Assembly (NCBI RefSeq): GCF_900302465.1
Contig: NZ_OMOR01000001.1
Coordinates: 2,604,001-2,668,000 of the forward strand
Reading direction: 5' to 3'
DNA from: Ascidiaceihabitans donghaensis
GTDB taxonomy: Bacteria; Pseudomonadota; Alphaproteobacteria; Rhodobacterales; Rhodobacteraceae
DNA length: 64,000 bases
Part shown: piece by piece, positions 18,120 to 27,429 of the stretch
How the letters are laid out: each line of letters begins with the position of its first letter
Numbering within the stretch: the first letter of the stretch is position 1
The notes under the pieces: model-generated
What the model was told of the DNA's origin: nothing
Databases searched by the model: none
The model's input: only the letters and a program-made list of their open reading frames with translations
Position numbers and translations under genes: made by a program

Positions 18120-19766
18120 ATGGCACGATATATTTTCATCACCGGTGGTGTTGTATCCTCATTGGGCAAAGGACTGGCATCTGCCGCCTTGGGGGCTTTG
18201 CTGCAAGCCCGTGGATTTTCGGTACGTTTGCGCAAACTTGATCCTTACCTGAACGTTGATCCCGGCACGATGTCACCGTTTGAACATGGCGAAGTCTTTG
18301 TGACCGACGATGGGGCTGAGACCGACCTTGATCTGGGCCACTACGAACGCTTCACTGGTGTGCCTGCACAAAACACCGATTCCGTCAGTTCCGGGCGCAT
18401 TTATTCCACGGTTCTCGAAAAGGAACGGCGCGGCGATTATCTGGGAAAAACCATCCAAGTCGTCCCCCACGTCACCAACCAAATCAAAGACTTCCTGAAT
18501 GTTGGCGGTGATGATGTGGACTTTATGTTGTGCGAAATCGGCGGCACCGTTGGCGACATCGAAGGGCTGCCCTTCTTTGAAGCCATCCGTCAGTTTTCCC
18601 ACGACAAACCGCGTGGGCAGTGTATCTTCATGCATCTGACGTTGCTGCCTTATCTTGCAGCATCCGGAGAATTGAAAACAAAGCCGACGCAGCACTCTGT
18701 CAAAGAATTGCAAAGCATTGGCATCGCACCGGATATTCTTGTGTGCCGCTCGGAACACCCGATCCCCGAAAAGGAGCGCGAGAAAATCGCGTTATTCTGC
18801 AACGTTCGCAAAGAATCCGTGGTGGCAGCCTATGATCTGCCGTCGATTTACGATGCGCCATTGGCGTACCATGCCCAAGGGTTGGATCAGGCTGTTCTGG
18901 ATGCCTTCCAAATCTCGCCTGCGCCCAAACCGGACCTCAGCGTGTGGCGCGATGTGTCGGACCGCGTGAACAATCCGGAAGGCGAAGTGAACGTGGCGAT
19001 TGTGGGCAAGTACACACAGTTGGAAGACGCCTACAAATCCATCAAAGAGGCGCTGACCCATGGTGGCATGGCCAACCGCGTAAAGGTCAACGTCGAATGG
19101 GTCGATGCCGAGGTGTTCGACAAATCGGACGACGTCGCCACCAAGCTGGAAGGTTTTCAAGCGATCCTTGTCCCTGGTGGCTTTGGCGAACGCGGCACCG
19201 AAGGCAAGATCAAAGCGGCGCAATTTGCCCGCGAACGCAATGTCCCCTATCTGGGCATCTGTCTGGGCATGCAAATGGCCGTTATTGAAGCTGCCCGAAA
19301 TGTGGCGGGTATCAAGACTGCGGGCTCAGAAGAATTTGACCATGAATCAGGGAAAAAACGCTTTGAACCCGTGGTCTATCACCTGAAGGAATGGGTTCAG
19401 GGCAATGCCAAAGTCAGCCGCAAACTGGGCGACGACAAAGGTGGCACCATGCGCCTTGGTGCCTATGATGCGACGCTTATGGCCGGGTCTAAAGTGGCCG
19501 AAGTTTACGGAAAAACCGCCATCGACGAACGTCACCGCCACCGTTACGAAGTCGACATCGCCTACCGCGAACAGCTTGAAAAGGCCGGACTTCGTTTTTC
19601 GGGCATGTCTCCGGATGGCTCTTTGCCTGAAATCGTGGAATGGCCGGATCACCCATGGTTTATCGGCGTACAATTCCACCCCGAATTGAAATCCAAGCCC
19701 TTCGATCCACACCCCTTGTTCCGCGACTTTGTACGGGCCGCCAAGGATGTGTCACGGTTGGTCTAA
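18120..19766 (+). CDS. pyrG: CTP synthase (glutamine hydrolysing)
   Basis: 548 residues from the ATG at 18120; upstream in-frame codons to 18036 are not conserved. The enzyme aminates UTP to CTP using ATP and glutamine-derived ammonia. The amidoligase domain begins with '[18 protein letters not shown]' and includes '[20 protein letters not shown]'. The class I glutamine amidotransferase domain has the nucleophile in '[10 protein letters not shown]' and the His-Glu pair in '[12 protein letters not shown]'. Normal length and motif order. Confidence 0.96.
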   Translation: MARYIFITGGVVSSLGKGLASAALGALLQARGFSVRLRKLDPYLNVDPGTMSPFEHGEVFVTDDGAETDLDLGHYERFTGVPAQNTDSVSSGRIYSTVLEKERRGDYLGKTIQVVPHVTNQIKDFLNVGGDDVDFMLCEIGGTVGDIEGLPFFEAIRQFSHDKPRGQCIFMHLTLLPYLAASGELKTKPTQHSVKELQSIGIAPDILVCRSEHPIPEKEREKIALFCNVRKESVVAAYDLPSIYDAPLAYHAQGLDQAVLDAFQISPAPKPDLSVWRDVSDRVNNPEGEVNVAIVGKYTQLEDAYKSIKEALTHGGMANRVKVNVEWVDAEVFDKSDDVATKLEGFQAILVPGGFGERGTEGKIKAAQFARERNVPYLGICLGMQMAVIEAARNVAGIKTAGSEEFDHESGKKRFEPVVYHLKEWVQGNAKVSRKLGDDKGGTMRLGAYDATLMAGSKVAEVYGKTAIDERHRHRYEVDIAYREQLEKAGLRFSGMSPDGSLPEIVEWPDHPWFIGVQFHPELKSKPFDPHPLFRDFVRAAKDVSRLV

Positions 19767-19867
19767 ACCGTCCCGCGGTTGTTCAATCGCCAGCCGGATA
19801 GAACGCGACACTCGCCAAACTGACTAAAATGGGTAAACTTGTTTGCATTTAACAAACGAGTTTTCCC

Positions 19868-20683
19868 ATGTCCCTTTTTCAAACAAGCAGCCACCGTTAC
19901 CAACAAGCCCCCGATCACAACGGATATGCTGCAATCAGCTCAAAGAAGCTGGCCTTTGTTGTTGGCCTTTTGGCCTTGTGTCTGCCCTTTGTGATGATTG
20001 TTGGTGCCCACTACCAAACATTCACTGGCCCTATTTCCGGCATTCCGCCTGCCTGCTTCCGAGATTCCATCAGCCACACCTACTATTCGCCATTTCTGGG
20101 CAGTATTTTTATCGGCACACTCGTGTTCATCGGGGGGTACTTGCTGGTCTATCAGGGCGAAGACGAAAAGGGCGCGGAAAAGCGGTTGTCCGGTCTGGCC
20201 GGGATCGCGGCCATCGGTGTCGCCCTGTTTCCCACAAGCGGTGATGGCTGTGACGATCCGACATTTCTGGCCCGCCCCATCATGGCCTTTTCGCAAGGCG
20301 CGGGCGACGCAACCGCCCTGCCGGATGTGGTGACGCCTTTTGCGCTTTTCTCGTTCGCAGACAGCTTGCATTACCTAAGCGCTGCGATACTCTTTGTGTT
20401 TCTCGCGTGGTTTGCCTTGTTTGTGTTCACCGCCGCAGATCCACATCAAAAAAACAGCGATGGCAGTCTGACCCAGACAAAACGCATCCGCAACGCGCTT
20501 TACTATGCCATGGGCGCTGTGATGATTGCATCTATTGGGGCGTTGGCCGTTAGTTTTGTGTTCAAACCGACGTGGTGGAACCTGTACAATGTCACCTTCT
20601 GGGTAGAAGCTGCTGCACTATGGGCGTTCGGGCTGTCGTGGATGGTCAAGGGCCGCTTTCTTGGCCGTTGGATCGGAGATTGA
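19868..20683 (+). CDS. Multi-pass membrane protein, unknown function
   Basis: 271 residues with about six membrane helices (near 28-48, 75-95, 105-122, 165-190, 210-233, 245-262). The loop after the first helix has a 'GIPPACFRDSISHTYYSP' segment, and another loop reads 'FPTSGDGCDDPTF' with two Cys that may pair outside the membrane. It somewhat resembles uncharacterised DUF998-like membrane proteins, but I cannot name a family. The start of the next gene is five bases beyond its stop, so the two are probably co-transcribed. Confidence 0.65.
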   Translation: MSLFQTSSHRYQQAPDHNGYAAISSKKLAFVVGLLALCLPFVMIVGAHYQTFTGPISGIPPACFRDSISHTYYSPFLGSIFIGTLVFIGGYLLVYQGEDEKGAEKRLSGLAGIAAIGVALFPTSGDGCDDPTFLARPIMAFSQGAGDATALPDVVTPFALFSFADSLHYLSAAILFVFLAWFALFVFTAADPHQKNSDGSLTQTKRIRNALYYAMGAVMIASIGALAVSFVFKPTWWNLYNVTFWVEAAALWAFGLSWMVKGRFLGRWIGD

Positions 20684-20687
20684 TCAC

Positions 20688-21767
20688 ATGTTGAAACCTA
20701 TCTTAAAAACAAGTGCCGTTCTTTTGGGGGCGGGGGCGTTGTATCTGACGCTTTGGCCCGTCCCTATTGATCCGCAGCCATGGGAAGCGCCGCAAAATCA
20801 AGGATACACAGGGGCGTTTTCCCCCAACACAGCCCTACACGCCATAGACCGCATTGCGCTGAACGGTGAATTTGGCCCCGAAGATGCGGCCATCGGTGTA
20901 GATGGCAGGCTTTATATGGCCAGCCATTCCGGTGCAATTCTGGCCTATGATCCTACAGACGGCACAGTCAGCGAATTTGCAAACACGGGCGGGTTGCCTT
21001 TGGGCATTTCGGCTACAGATGACGGGGTTTTGTACATCGCAGACGCCGCAAAAGGGTTGGTACAAGTGGATACGGCAGGCACTGTAACTGTGCTGACAAA
21101 TACCGTCGACGGCACCCCTATCGACTACGCCGATGATTTGGATATTGCGCCTGACGGCTCCGTGTATTTCACCGATGCCTCCACAAAATTCGGGGCTGTG
21201 GCCAACGGCGGCACCTTTCCGGCATCTTTTCTGGATCTGATGGAACACGGCGGCCATGGCCGCGTGCTGCGCTATGACCCTGCAACAGGCCAGACCCGTG
21301 TGATCCTGGATGGCTTACAATTTGCAAACGGGCTGGCGATCAACGCCGCAGGGACACATTTTCTGTTGATCGAAACCGGCGCCTATGCCGTACGACGCGT
21401 GTCCCTTGACGGGGCATCCGTTGAAACCGTTTTGGAAAATACCCCAAGCTTTCCTGACAATATCAGCCGCGCCCCCGACGGCACATTCTGGATGGGGTTC
21501 GTCAGCCCCAGATCACAACAGGCAGACGATTTGGCCCCCAAGCCCTTCTTGCGCAAACTGGTGATGCGCCTGCCCGCCGCAATGCGCCCCAAGGCCACAC
21601 GCTATGGATTGGTTGCACGGATCAGCGAAACCGGTGAGGTTCTGGAAACCCTACACGACCCGGATGGGGGCTTTGCATTTACAACGGGCGTGATCGAGGC
21701 CGCGGACGGGACTAAATACATCACCAGTTTGCGCGAAGACACTTTGGGGCGCTTGGCCGCCCCCTAA
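20688..21767 (+). CDS. SMP-30/gluconolactonase/strictosidine-synthase-like beta-propeller protein
   Basis: 359 residues from the ATG at 20688. An N-terminal hydrophobic segment (about 8-24) suggests membrane anchoring or export, so the domain probably lies in the periplasm. The rest is a six-bladed beta-propeller of the SMP-30/strictosidine synthase superfamily, with blades marked by 'GPEDAAIGVDGRLYMASHSG', 'ADDLDIAPDGSVYFTDAS', 'LQFANGLAINAAGTHFLLIE' and 'PDNISRAPDGTFWMG'. Members are metal-dependent lactonases or esterases; the substrate is unknown. A membrane protein gene lies directly upstream. Confidence 0.82.
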   Translation: MLKPILKTSAVLLGAGALYLTLWPVPIDPQPWEAPQNQGYTGAFSPNTALHAIDRIALNGEFGPEDAAIGVDGRLYMASHSGAILAYDPTDGTVSEFANTGGLPLGISATDDGVLYIADAAKGLVQVDTAGTVTVLTNTVDGTPIDYADDLDIAPDGSVYFTDASTKFGAVANGGTFPASFLDLMEHGGHGRVLRYDPATGQTRVILDGLQFANGLAINAAGTHFLLIETGAYAVRRVSLDGASVETVLENTPSFPDNISRAPDGTFWMGFVSPRSQQADDLAPKPFLRKLVMRLPAAMRPKATRYGLVARISETGEVLETLHDPDGGFAFTTGVIEAADGTKYITSLREDTLGRLAAP

Positions 21768-21838
21768 CCGCATAAAAACCCAGTCCGCCACTGCGTTTTC
21801 CATTGCGCACGGCAGCTGCTTCGCCTCATATCGCCGAC

Positions 21839-22612
21839 ATGCTCAGTTACCAACATATCTACCACGCCGGAAATCTTGCGGATGTCCATAAACACAGCCT
21901 GATGGCTTGGATGCTGCGGTATCTAGCGGCCAAGGACAAACCGTTAAGCTACATTGAAACACATGCGGGGCGCGCATTGTACGATTTGACCGACGCGGAG
22001 GCTTTGAAGACCGCCGAAGCGGCTGCCGGTATTCAACGGCTGCGCCAAGCATTTGTGGATCATCCATACGGGGATGCGTTGTTGCAAATCGCCGAGACCT
22101 ACGGAGAAAACGCCTATCCCGGATCGCCGTTGATCGCGTCCAGCCTGTTGCGTCCCACAGACAGCATTCATCTGTGCGAATTGCATCCAGCAGAACATGC
22201 GGCACTGGAGTTGAACATGTCGCCCTACCCTGCCACCTGCCACAAGGCGGATGGGTTTGCGATGGCGCATAGCCTGCTGCCACCCACCCCGAGGCGCGGT
22301 GTCATGCTGATTGACCCAAGTTATGAAATTAAAGCAGATTACGTCAGCATTCCCAAAGACTTGCGCAAATATGCACGTGCTTGGAATGTCGGCATCATCG
22401 CAATCTGGTATCCGGTTCTGGCCAACAACGCACAGGAGGGCATGGTCAATTTGCTACGTCAAACCTATCCCGATGCGCTGTGCCATGAGGTGCGATTTGC
22501 CCCCGCAAAACCCGGCCATGGCATGACCGGGTCCGGCATGTTCGTGCTAAACCCTCCTTATGGCGCGGCCGAAGAAGCAAAACGCATATCGAAGATATTC
22601 TCAAAGATTTAG
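21839..22612 (+). CDS. rlmJ: 23S rRNA (adenine(2030)-N(6))-methyltransferase RlmJ
   Basis: 257 residues from the ATG at 21839, beginning 'MLSYQHIYHAGNLADVHKH', the RlmJ hallmark. The enzyme methylates N6 of A2030 in 23S rRNA using S-adenosylmethionine. Further signatures: 'YIETHAGRALYDL', 'YPGSPLIASSLLR', 'CELHPAEHAAL', the catalytic 'LIDPSYE' (DPPY-like) loop, and 'GSGMFVLNPPYG' near the C-terminus. Length is normal. The DUF1330 gene starts 13 bases downstream. Confidence 0.93.
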   Translation: MLSYQHIYHAGNLADVHKHSLMAWMLRYLAAKDKPLSYIETHAGRALYDLTDAEALKTAEAAAGIQRLRQAFVDHPYGDALLQIAETYGENAYPGSPLIASSLLRPTDSIHLCELHPAEHAALELNMSPYPATCHKADGFAMAHSLLPPTPRRGVMLIDPSYEIKADYVSIPKDLRKYARAWNVGIIAIWYPVLANNAQEGMVNLLRQTYPDALCHEVRFAPAKPGHGMTGSGMFVLNPPYGAAEEAKRISKIFSKI

Positions 22613-22625
22613 AAAGGTCTGCCTC

Positions 22626-22922
22626 ATGACTGCAAAAGGATATTGGATCGCGCATAACGTCGTGCACGATGTCGAAGCTTACGACAAGTATCGCGCCGCC
22701 AACGCCGCACCGCTCGCTGAATACGGCGCCAAATTTCTGGTACGCGGCGGCCAACAAGAGGTACGCGAAGGCACCTGGAACACACGCACCGTTGTCATTG
22801 AATTTCCCAGCTATGCCGACGCCGTGGCCTGCTATGAAAGTGACGGCTACCAATTGGCAAAGGCCATGCGCGTCGACGTCTCAGACGGCAATATGATCAT
22901 CGTCGAAGGTTATTTGGGCTAA
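22626..22922 (+). CDS. DUF1330 domain protein
   Basis: 98 residues from the ATG at 22626, preceded by AGAAAGG. It has the ferredoxin-like alpha/beta fold pattern of DUF1330: 'KGYWIAHNVVHDVEAYDKY', 'YGAKFLVRGGQQEVREG' and 'IEFPSYADAVACYESDGY'. Small cytoplasmic proteins of this family are related to dimeric alpha/beta barrel enzymes, but their function is not established. Probably co-transcribed with rlmJ. Confidence 0.88.
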   Translation: MTAKGYWIAHNVVHDVEAYDKYRAANAAPLAEYGAKFLVRGGQQEVREGTWNTRTVVIEFPSYADAVACYESDGYQLAKAMRVDVSDGNMIIVEGYLG

Positions 22923-22947
22923 AGCCAACCTGTGGTATAAGGCAGGC

Positions 22948-23595
22948 ATGTTACGCTTTGCCCTGCCTTTTGCCCTTTTTGCCGCGCCCGCATTTGCCTG
23001 TGAGACACCGGTTTGTCAGGTCGATCCAAATACGCTTGCCTTGCCCCGTGTCATCACGTTTGAAGATCAAAGCGCCACGATGGGTCCCGGTCATCTGATA
23101 AACGATCCATGGGTTCTGCCCGGCGTGGTTCTGGCAGAGCGTTTTGTTGGGCAAACGCTGGGCTACACAGGCGATTTCGACACAGTTCGCGGGCCTGCGA
23201 ACAATCCGCTGACCCCTCAGGCAGGTCTGCCGGGCCAGACGATGTCACTGGTTATGATGAGCGGCAACAAGGTGCTAAACGGCTATGGCCGCGCAGCGTT
23301 TCCGTCCCGTGACGGTCAAGGCGAAGGGGCGATTTCCATCCTGTTTGATAAAGACCAAGCGGCGTTGGCTTTTGATATTCGCGGCGGTGAAGGCGGACGC
23401 GCCCGCGTGATGTTTCTGCGCCGTGATGGTTCGGTTATCACAACTTTGCGTGTCCAGCGGCTGCATGAGTATGCCGTTGGTTTTGAACGCAGCAATGGCG
23501 TCGTCGATATTGCAGGCGTCATCATAATGAACGATGACCCGCAGGGGTTGGCACTGGACAACCTGCGGTTTGGAAACATCAATATTTTGGGTTAA
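22948..23595 (+). CDS. Secreted beta-rich protein, unknown function
   Basis: 215 residues with a clean signal peptide (residues 1-17, MLRFALPFALFAAPAFA) followed at once by two close Cys ('CETPVCQV') that could form a disulfide. The mature part is beta-rich, with a 'VITFEDQ' start and a 'GGEGGRARVMFLRRDG' core, resembling a lectin-like or jelly-roll domain found in PEP-CTERM-type proteins, but without a sorting tail. It is predicted to be periplasmic or secreted. No catalytic motif is recognised. It starts 25 bases after the DUF1330 gene. Confidence 0.7.
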   Translation: MLRFALPFALFAAPAFACETPVCQVDPNTLALPRVITFEDQSATMGPGHLINDPWVLPGVVLAERFVGQTLGYTGDFDTVRGPANNPLTPQAGLPGQTMSLVMMSGNKVLNGYGRAAFPSRDGQGEGAISILFDKDQAALAFDIRGGEGGRARVMFLRRDGSVITTLRVQRLHEYAVGFERSNGVVDIAGVIIMNDDPQGLALDNLRFGNINILG

Positions 23596-23622
23596 CCATT
23601 GGCGCGGCCGGACAGTAAGGCT

Positions 23623-24069
23623 ATGTCCGTTCGTATGTTTGGAGATTTCTTAAAAAGGCTGACACAGCCCGAGCCCGCCCCTTTGCCTGAAACCGATGCC
23701 CGACTTGCGCTGACTGCGCTGTTGATCCGGGTTGCCCGTTCGGATGGTCACTATGATGCCGCCGAACGCGCACGCGTCGAATCCATTGCCAAAATGCGTT
23801 ATGATCTTGATCCGGCGGCCGTCGCAGCACTTTGCGAAAATGCGGAACAACTTGAAACCGAAGCCCCGGACACCGTTCGCTTTACCCGCGCAATCAAAGA
23901 CGCTGTTGCCTACGATGAACGCCTGTCTGTGATCGAAGCACTATGGCAAGTCGCGTTGGCAGATGGCAGCCGGTCCGATGAAGAAGATGCGCTTTTGCGC
24001 CTTGTTGCCAACCTTTTGGGTGTCACGGATCGTGACAGTGCGCTGGCACGGCAAAGGGTTTCAGTTTGA
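23623..24069 (+). CDS. TerB-like tellurite-resistance-family protein
   Basis: 148 residues from the ATG at 23623 (a TTG at 23599 is in frame). The all-helical TerB fold is recognised by 'ALTALLIRVARSDGHYDAAERARVESI' (quoted as two pieces: 'ALTALLIRVARSDGHYDA' and 'ERARVESI') and by the second acidic helix 'ALWQVALADGSRSDEEDALL' with its metal-binding Asp/Glu residues. Family members are linked to metal sensing and tellurite or stress resistance, but single TerB proteins like this are of unknown role. The stop codon overlaps the start of the PhnD-like gene (TTGA). Confidence 0.82.
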   Translation: MSVRMFGDFLKRLTQPEPAPLPETDARLALTALLIRVARSDGHYDAAERARVESIAKMRYDLDPAAVAALCENAEQLETEAPDTVRFTRAIKDAVAYDERLSVIEALWQVALADGSRSDEEDALLRLVANLLGVTDRDSALARQRVSV

Positions 24070-24803
24070 TCGCTTTTTTGGGCATGTATGACATGCCCTA
24101 TGCCACCGCTGCGACAGACGCTTTGTGGCGAAACATCAGCGAAACACTGGGCGACGCCCCCAATGATCTGACGCGCGGCCGAGATGCTTGGGACATCTGG
24201 CAAAGCCCGGATCTACTGTTGGCCCAAACCTGTGGCCTGCCCTACCGCGCCCATTTGCACGCGAAGGTGCAGCTTGTCGGCACGCCGGATTACGCGATTG
24301 AAGGCTGCCCGCCGGGGTTTTACCGCAGCGTCATCGTGGTGCGCAAAAACGATGCCGCGCACGCGCTTTGCGATCTTGAACATCGCAGCATGGCGTATAA
24401 CGAAGGGCTTTCGCAATCGGGGTGGGCAGCACCTGTGGCGCATTTCAAACAGGCTGGAATTGCCTTCGAAACCGGCCCTGCCACAGGGGGCCATGCGCTT
24501 TCCGCTCAGTCTGTCGCAAAGGGACATGCGGATTTCGCATCGCTGGACGCGCTGACATGGCGCATGTTGCATCGTCAGGATCCACAGCTTGTGAAGCAGT
24601 TGCGTGTTATCGACCAAACCGTCCCGACGCCGGGCCTGCCCTATATCACGTCGTGTTCAGCGGACGCTGATATGATCGCGCGTGCTGTTCAAGCCGGGAT
24701 CAAAGCCACGACCCCCGAAGATTTGGGTCTTTTGCACCTCAAAGGGTTGGTTCATATCCCGAAGGCTGCGTACCTCGCGTTGGACATTCCAAAGTTGCCC
24801 TGA
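24066..24803 (+). CDS. PhnD-like substrate-binding fold protein without signal peptide
   Basis: 245 residues. The TTG at 24066 overlaps the TerB stop and gives 'MIAFLGMYDMP', a family-like start; the ATG at 24084 is an alternative. The body resembles PhnD-type periplasmic phosphonate/phosphite-binding proteins: 'LLLAQTCGLPYR', 'GFYRSVIVVRKND', 'MAYNEGLSQSGW', 'TGGHALSAQSVAKGHADFAS' and 'TPGLPYITS'. No signal peptide or lipobox precedes it, so it is predicted to be cytoplasmic. No ABC permease or ATPase of the phosphonate type is adjacent. It may be a sensor or an adapted enzyme. Confidence 0.78.
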   Translation: MIAFLGMYDMPYATAATDALWRNISETLGDAPNDLTRGRDAWDIWQSPDLLLAQTCGLPYRAHLHAKVQLVGTPDYAIEGCPPGFYRSVIVVRKNDAAHALCDLEHRSMAYNEGLSQSGWAAPVAHFKQAGIAFETGPATGGHALSAQSVAKGHADFASLDALTWRMLHRQDPQLVKQLRVIDQTVPTPGLPYITSCSADADMIARAVQAGIKATTPEDLGLLHLKGLVHIPKAAYLALDIPKLP

Positions 24804-24913
24804 CGGCAAGCGAAAGGTAAATTGCTGAAAAACCGTCGTTTTCAAGTTGCAAAGTAACACAATTTGCCGCCTTATATTTCATCGACAGACTCAGCAAAGA
24901 TGCATCTCACATC

Positions 24914-25690
24914 GTGACAGACACAACCACACCCGTCATAGACATATCCGGCTTGCACAAAGCATACGGCGCCCTTGAGGTGCTTAAAGGCGTTGATATC
25001 ACAGCGAAACGTGGCGACGTGGTGTCTTTGATCGGTTCCTCGGGGTCCGGCAAATCAACGCTGCTGCGATGCTGCAACCTTTTGGAAGACAGCCAGAAAG
25101 GCGAGATCGTCTTCAAAGGCGAACCCGTGTCCTGGAAGGGCCAGGGGCATGGGCGACGCCCCGCAGACAGCCGCCAAGTTTTGCGTATTCGCACCAACCT
25201 GTCGATGGTCTTTCAGCAGTTTAATCTTTGGTCGCACATGACAATTCTTCAAAATGTCATGGAAGCGCCGCTGACCGTATTGGGACGTGACAAGGCCGAA
25301 GTGGAAAAGTCCGCACGAGCGTATCTGGACAAGGTGGGCATTGGCGACAAATGCGACGTGTTTCCCGCACAGCTTTCGGGTGGGCAACAACAACGTGCGG
25401 CGATTGCACGCGCACTTTGCATGGAGCCCGAAGCTTTGCTGTTTGATGAGCCGACAAGTGCGCTGGATCCTGAGCTGGAACAAGAAGTTATCAAAGTGAT
25501 CAAAGACTTGGCCGCAGAAGGCCGCACCATGATCATCGTCACACACGATATGAAACTGGCCGCTGATGTATCAGACCACGTGGTCTTTCTGCATCAAGGT
25601 CTTATTGAAGAACAAGGGGCGCCAAAGGCACTGTTTGGCGCACCCAAATCCGAACGCCTGCGCGGCTTTCTTTCATCCACCGCGCACTGA
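24914..25690 (+). CDS. Polar amino acid ABC transporter ATP-binding protein (HisP/GlnQ type)
   Basis: 258 residues starting at a GTG (24914). Walker A is 'GSSGSGKST', the signature motif 'LSGGQQQRAAIARAL', Walker B 'ALLFDEPTSALDPEL', and the H-loop 'MIIVTHDMKLA'. An insert containing 'GQGHGRRPADSRQVLRIRT' before the Q-loop is typical of the HisP/OccP subgroup for basic amino acids and opines. It is the first gene of a transporter operon followed by a binding protein and two permeases, then amine-catabolic genes, so the likely cargo is an amine or basic amino acid. Confidence 0.93.
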   Translation: MTDTTTPVIDISGLHKAYGALEVLKGVDITAKRGDVVSLIGSSGSGKSTLLRCCNLLEDSQKGEIVFKGEPVSWKGQGHGRRPADSRQVLRIRTNLSMVFQQFNLWSHMTILQNVMEAPLTVLGRDKAEVEKSARAYLDKVGIGDKCDVFPAQLSGGQQQRAAIARALCMEPEALLFDEPTSALDPELEQEVIKVIKDLAAEGRTMIIVTHDMKLAADVSDHVVFLHQGLIEEQGAPKALFGAPKSERLRGFLSSTAH

Positions 25691-25723
25691 CGTAAACTAA
25701 AAAACCAAAACGGGAGAATACGT

Positions 25724-26449
25724 ATGAAAAAACTGATCTTGGGCACCGCCGCGCTGGCACTGACAGCTGGCATGGCATTCGCAGACGGCCACGGCAAAAC
25801 CGTGCGCATGGGCACAGAGGGCGCCTACCCCCCCTACAACTTCATCAATGACGCAGGCGAAGTTGACGGCTTTGAGCGCGAATTGGGCGACGAGCTGTGC
25901 AAGCGCGCGGAACTGACCTGCGAATGGGTCACAAACGAGTGGGACAGCATCATCCCGAACCTCGTGTCTGGCAACTACGACACGATCATCGCGGGCATGT
26001 CCATCACAGCCGAGCGTGACGAAGTGATTGATTTCACACAAGGCTACACATTGCCTGACCCCTCCGCATACTTGGCAATGTCCGCAGACGCAGACATCAA
26101 AGGTGGCGTGATTGCGGCCCAAACAAACACCATTCAGGCGTCTTTCATCGCAGCGTCCGGTGCGACTTTGGTTGAATTTGCAACGCCAGAAGAAACAATC
26201 GCGGCCGTTGAAAACGGTGAAGCAGACGCTGTTCTGGCCGACAAAGCGTTCCTGACGCCGATCGCAGACGAAAAAGCGGATATGATGCTTTTGGCCCAAG
26301 AAGAAATGATCGGCGGCGGCGTCGGCATGGGTCTGCGTGAAAGCGACGGCGAATTGCGCGCCAAATTCGATGCGGCCATCGGCTCCATGAAAGAAGACGG
26401 CACCTTGAATGCTCTGTTGACCAAATGGGAAATCGGCGGTCAATTCTAA
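25724..26449 (+). CDS. Periplasmic polar amino acid/amine-binding protein
   Basis: 241 residues with a signal peptide (residues 1-20, ending 'MAFADG'). The mature protein is a cluster 3 solute-binding protein: 'VRMGTEGAYPPYNFINDAGE', 'GFERELGDELCKRA', and 'WDSIIPNLVSGNYDTIIAGM' with 'SITAERDEVIDFTQ'. A conserved Cys pair ('LCKRAELTC') matches the disulfide of HisJ/ArgT-type proteins. It supplies the ABC transporter encoded around it. A GC-rich hairpin with a pyrimidine tract follows the stop, probably raising its expression above that of the permeases. Confidence 0.92.
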   Translation: MKKLILGTAALALTAGMAFADGHGKTVRMGTEGAYPPYNFINDAGEVDGFERELGDELCKRAELTCEWVTNEWDSIIPNLVSGNYDTIIAGMSITAERDEVIDFTQGYTLPDPSAYLAMSADADIKGGVIAAQTNTIQASFIAASGATLVEFATPEETIAAVENGEADAVLADKAFLTPIADEKADMMLLAQEEMIGGGVGMGLRESDGELRAKFDAAIGSMKEDGTLNALLTKWEIGGQF

Positions 26450-26462
26450 GACCTCAAACGGC

Positions 26463-26487
26463 GGGGGCTGGATGAATTTCAGCCCCC
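26463..26487 (+). terminator. Hairpin after the binding-protein gene (attenuating terminator)
   Basis: An eight-base GC-rich stem (GGGGGCTG at 26463-26470 against CAGCCCCC at 26480-26487) followed by TCTTTCCTTTCT. It sits between the solute-binding protein gene and the permease genes of the same operon, a usual place for partial termination that keeps the binding protein in excess. Confidence 0.7.
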
Positions 26488-26577
26488 TCTTTCCTTTCTA
26501 CAGCCGTCTCTTAGTTCTTTAATCGCGCCGCACCACGAGGCATTCCCATTTTTAGCTTTTGCACAGATCCAAGCCTC

Positions 26578-27429
26578 TTGCCTGATTGGCAATGGATGGC
26601 GTGTTACCTGACCACCGGCAAACATATGTCGATTTATTGGTCGGTGCTGACGGTTCTGTTGCTTCTTGCCATCACAGCCCCTGCAGCCCTTGCATTCGGC
26701 TTTGCCGGTGCCTCCGCCGCACGCAGCCGCTTGACTCCGCTGTCGTGGTTGGGCCGCGGATATATCGCCGTTGTGCGCGGCGTACCTGACATCGCGTTTT
26801 TCTTGTTTTTCGTGATCGCTCTTGATCAAATGATCGAATGGGCCCGCCACAAAATCAAATGCCCCGATTGGGATCAACCCATCCGTCAGGGCAGCGATTT
26901 TGTTGTTTGCCAAGCGGCCAAAATGCCGCTGGGGAACGCGCCGCAATGGGTTCATGAAAGTTATGGTTTTATGATCGCGGTGTTCACCTTTGCGATTGTT
27001 TTTGGTGCTTTTGCCGCAAATGTTCTGTTCGGTGCGATGCGCGCCGTGCCCAAGGCGCAGTTGGAAACCGCCGAAAGCTACGGCATGACGCCACGCCAAA
27101 CGTTCTGGCGCATTTTGGTGCCACAGATGTGGGTCTATGCCCTGCCCGGTTTGTCAAACCTGTGGATGGTCCTGATCAAAGCCACCCCGTTGCTTTTCCT
27201 GCTGGGTATCGAAGACATCGTTTATTGGGCCCGCGAACTGGGTGGCAATAAAACTGCGCGGTTCACGGATTATCCGCACGGCGATTGGCGGATGTGGTAT
27301 TTCCTTGCATTGCTGGTGTTTTATTTGGCCTTCACCAAAGTATCCGAAGTTATTTTGTCTCGGATCATGACCCGGTTGACCAAAGGCCAAGCCACATCTG
27401 GCGGTGAAGCCCAAAGGAAAGCGGCATGA
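26578..27429 (+). CDS. Polar amino acid ABC transporter permease (HisQ/HisM type)
   Basis: 283 residues from a TTG at 26578; ATG codons at 26596 and 26626 are alternatives, and homologue-like 'LTTGKH' sequence precedes the last, so I prefer one of the first two. It is an inner-membrane permease with about five helices and the EAA loop around 'QLETAESYGMTPRQTFWRI'. A long hydrophilic insert (about 85-120, with 'KCPDWDQP' and 'VVCQAAKMP') after the second helix is characteristic of HisM/OccM-like members. Its stop overlaps the next permease start (ATGA). Confidence 0.85.
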   Translation: MPDWQWMACYLTTGKHMSIYWSVLTVLLLLAITAPAALAFGFAGASAARSRLTPLSWLGRGYIAVVRGVPDIAFFLFFVIALDQMIEWARHKIKCPDWDQPIRQGSDFVVCQAAKMPLGNAPQWVHESYGFMIAVFTFAIVFGAFAANVLFGAMRAVPKAQLETAESYGMTPRQTFWRILVPQMWVYALPGLSNLWMVLIKATPLLFLLGIEDIVYWARELGGNKTARFTDYPHGDWRMWYFLALLVFYLAFTKVSEVILSRIMTRLTKGQATSGGEAQRKAA

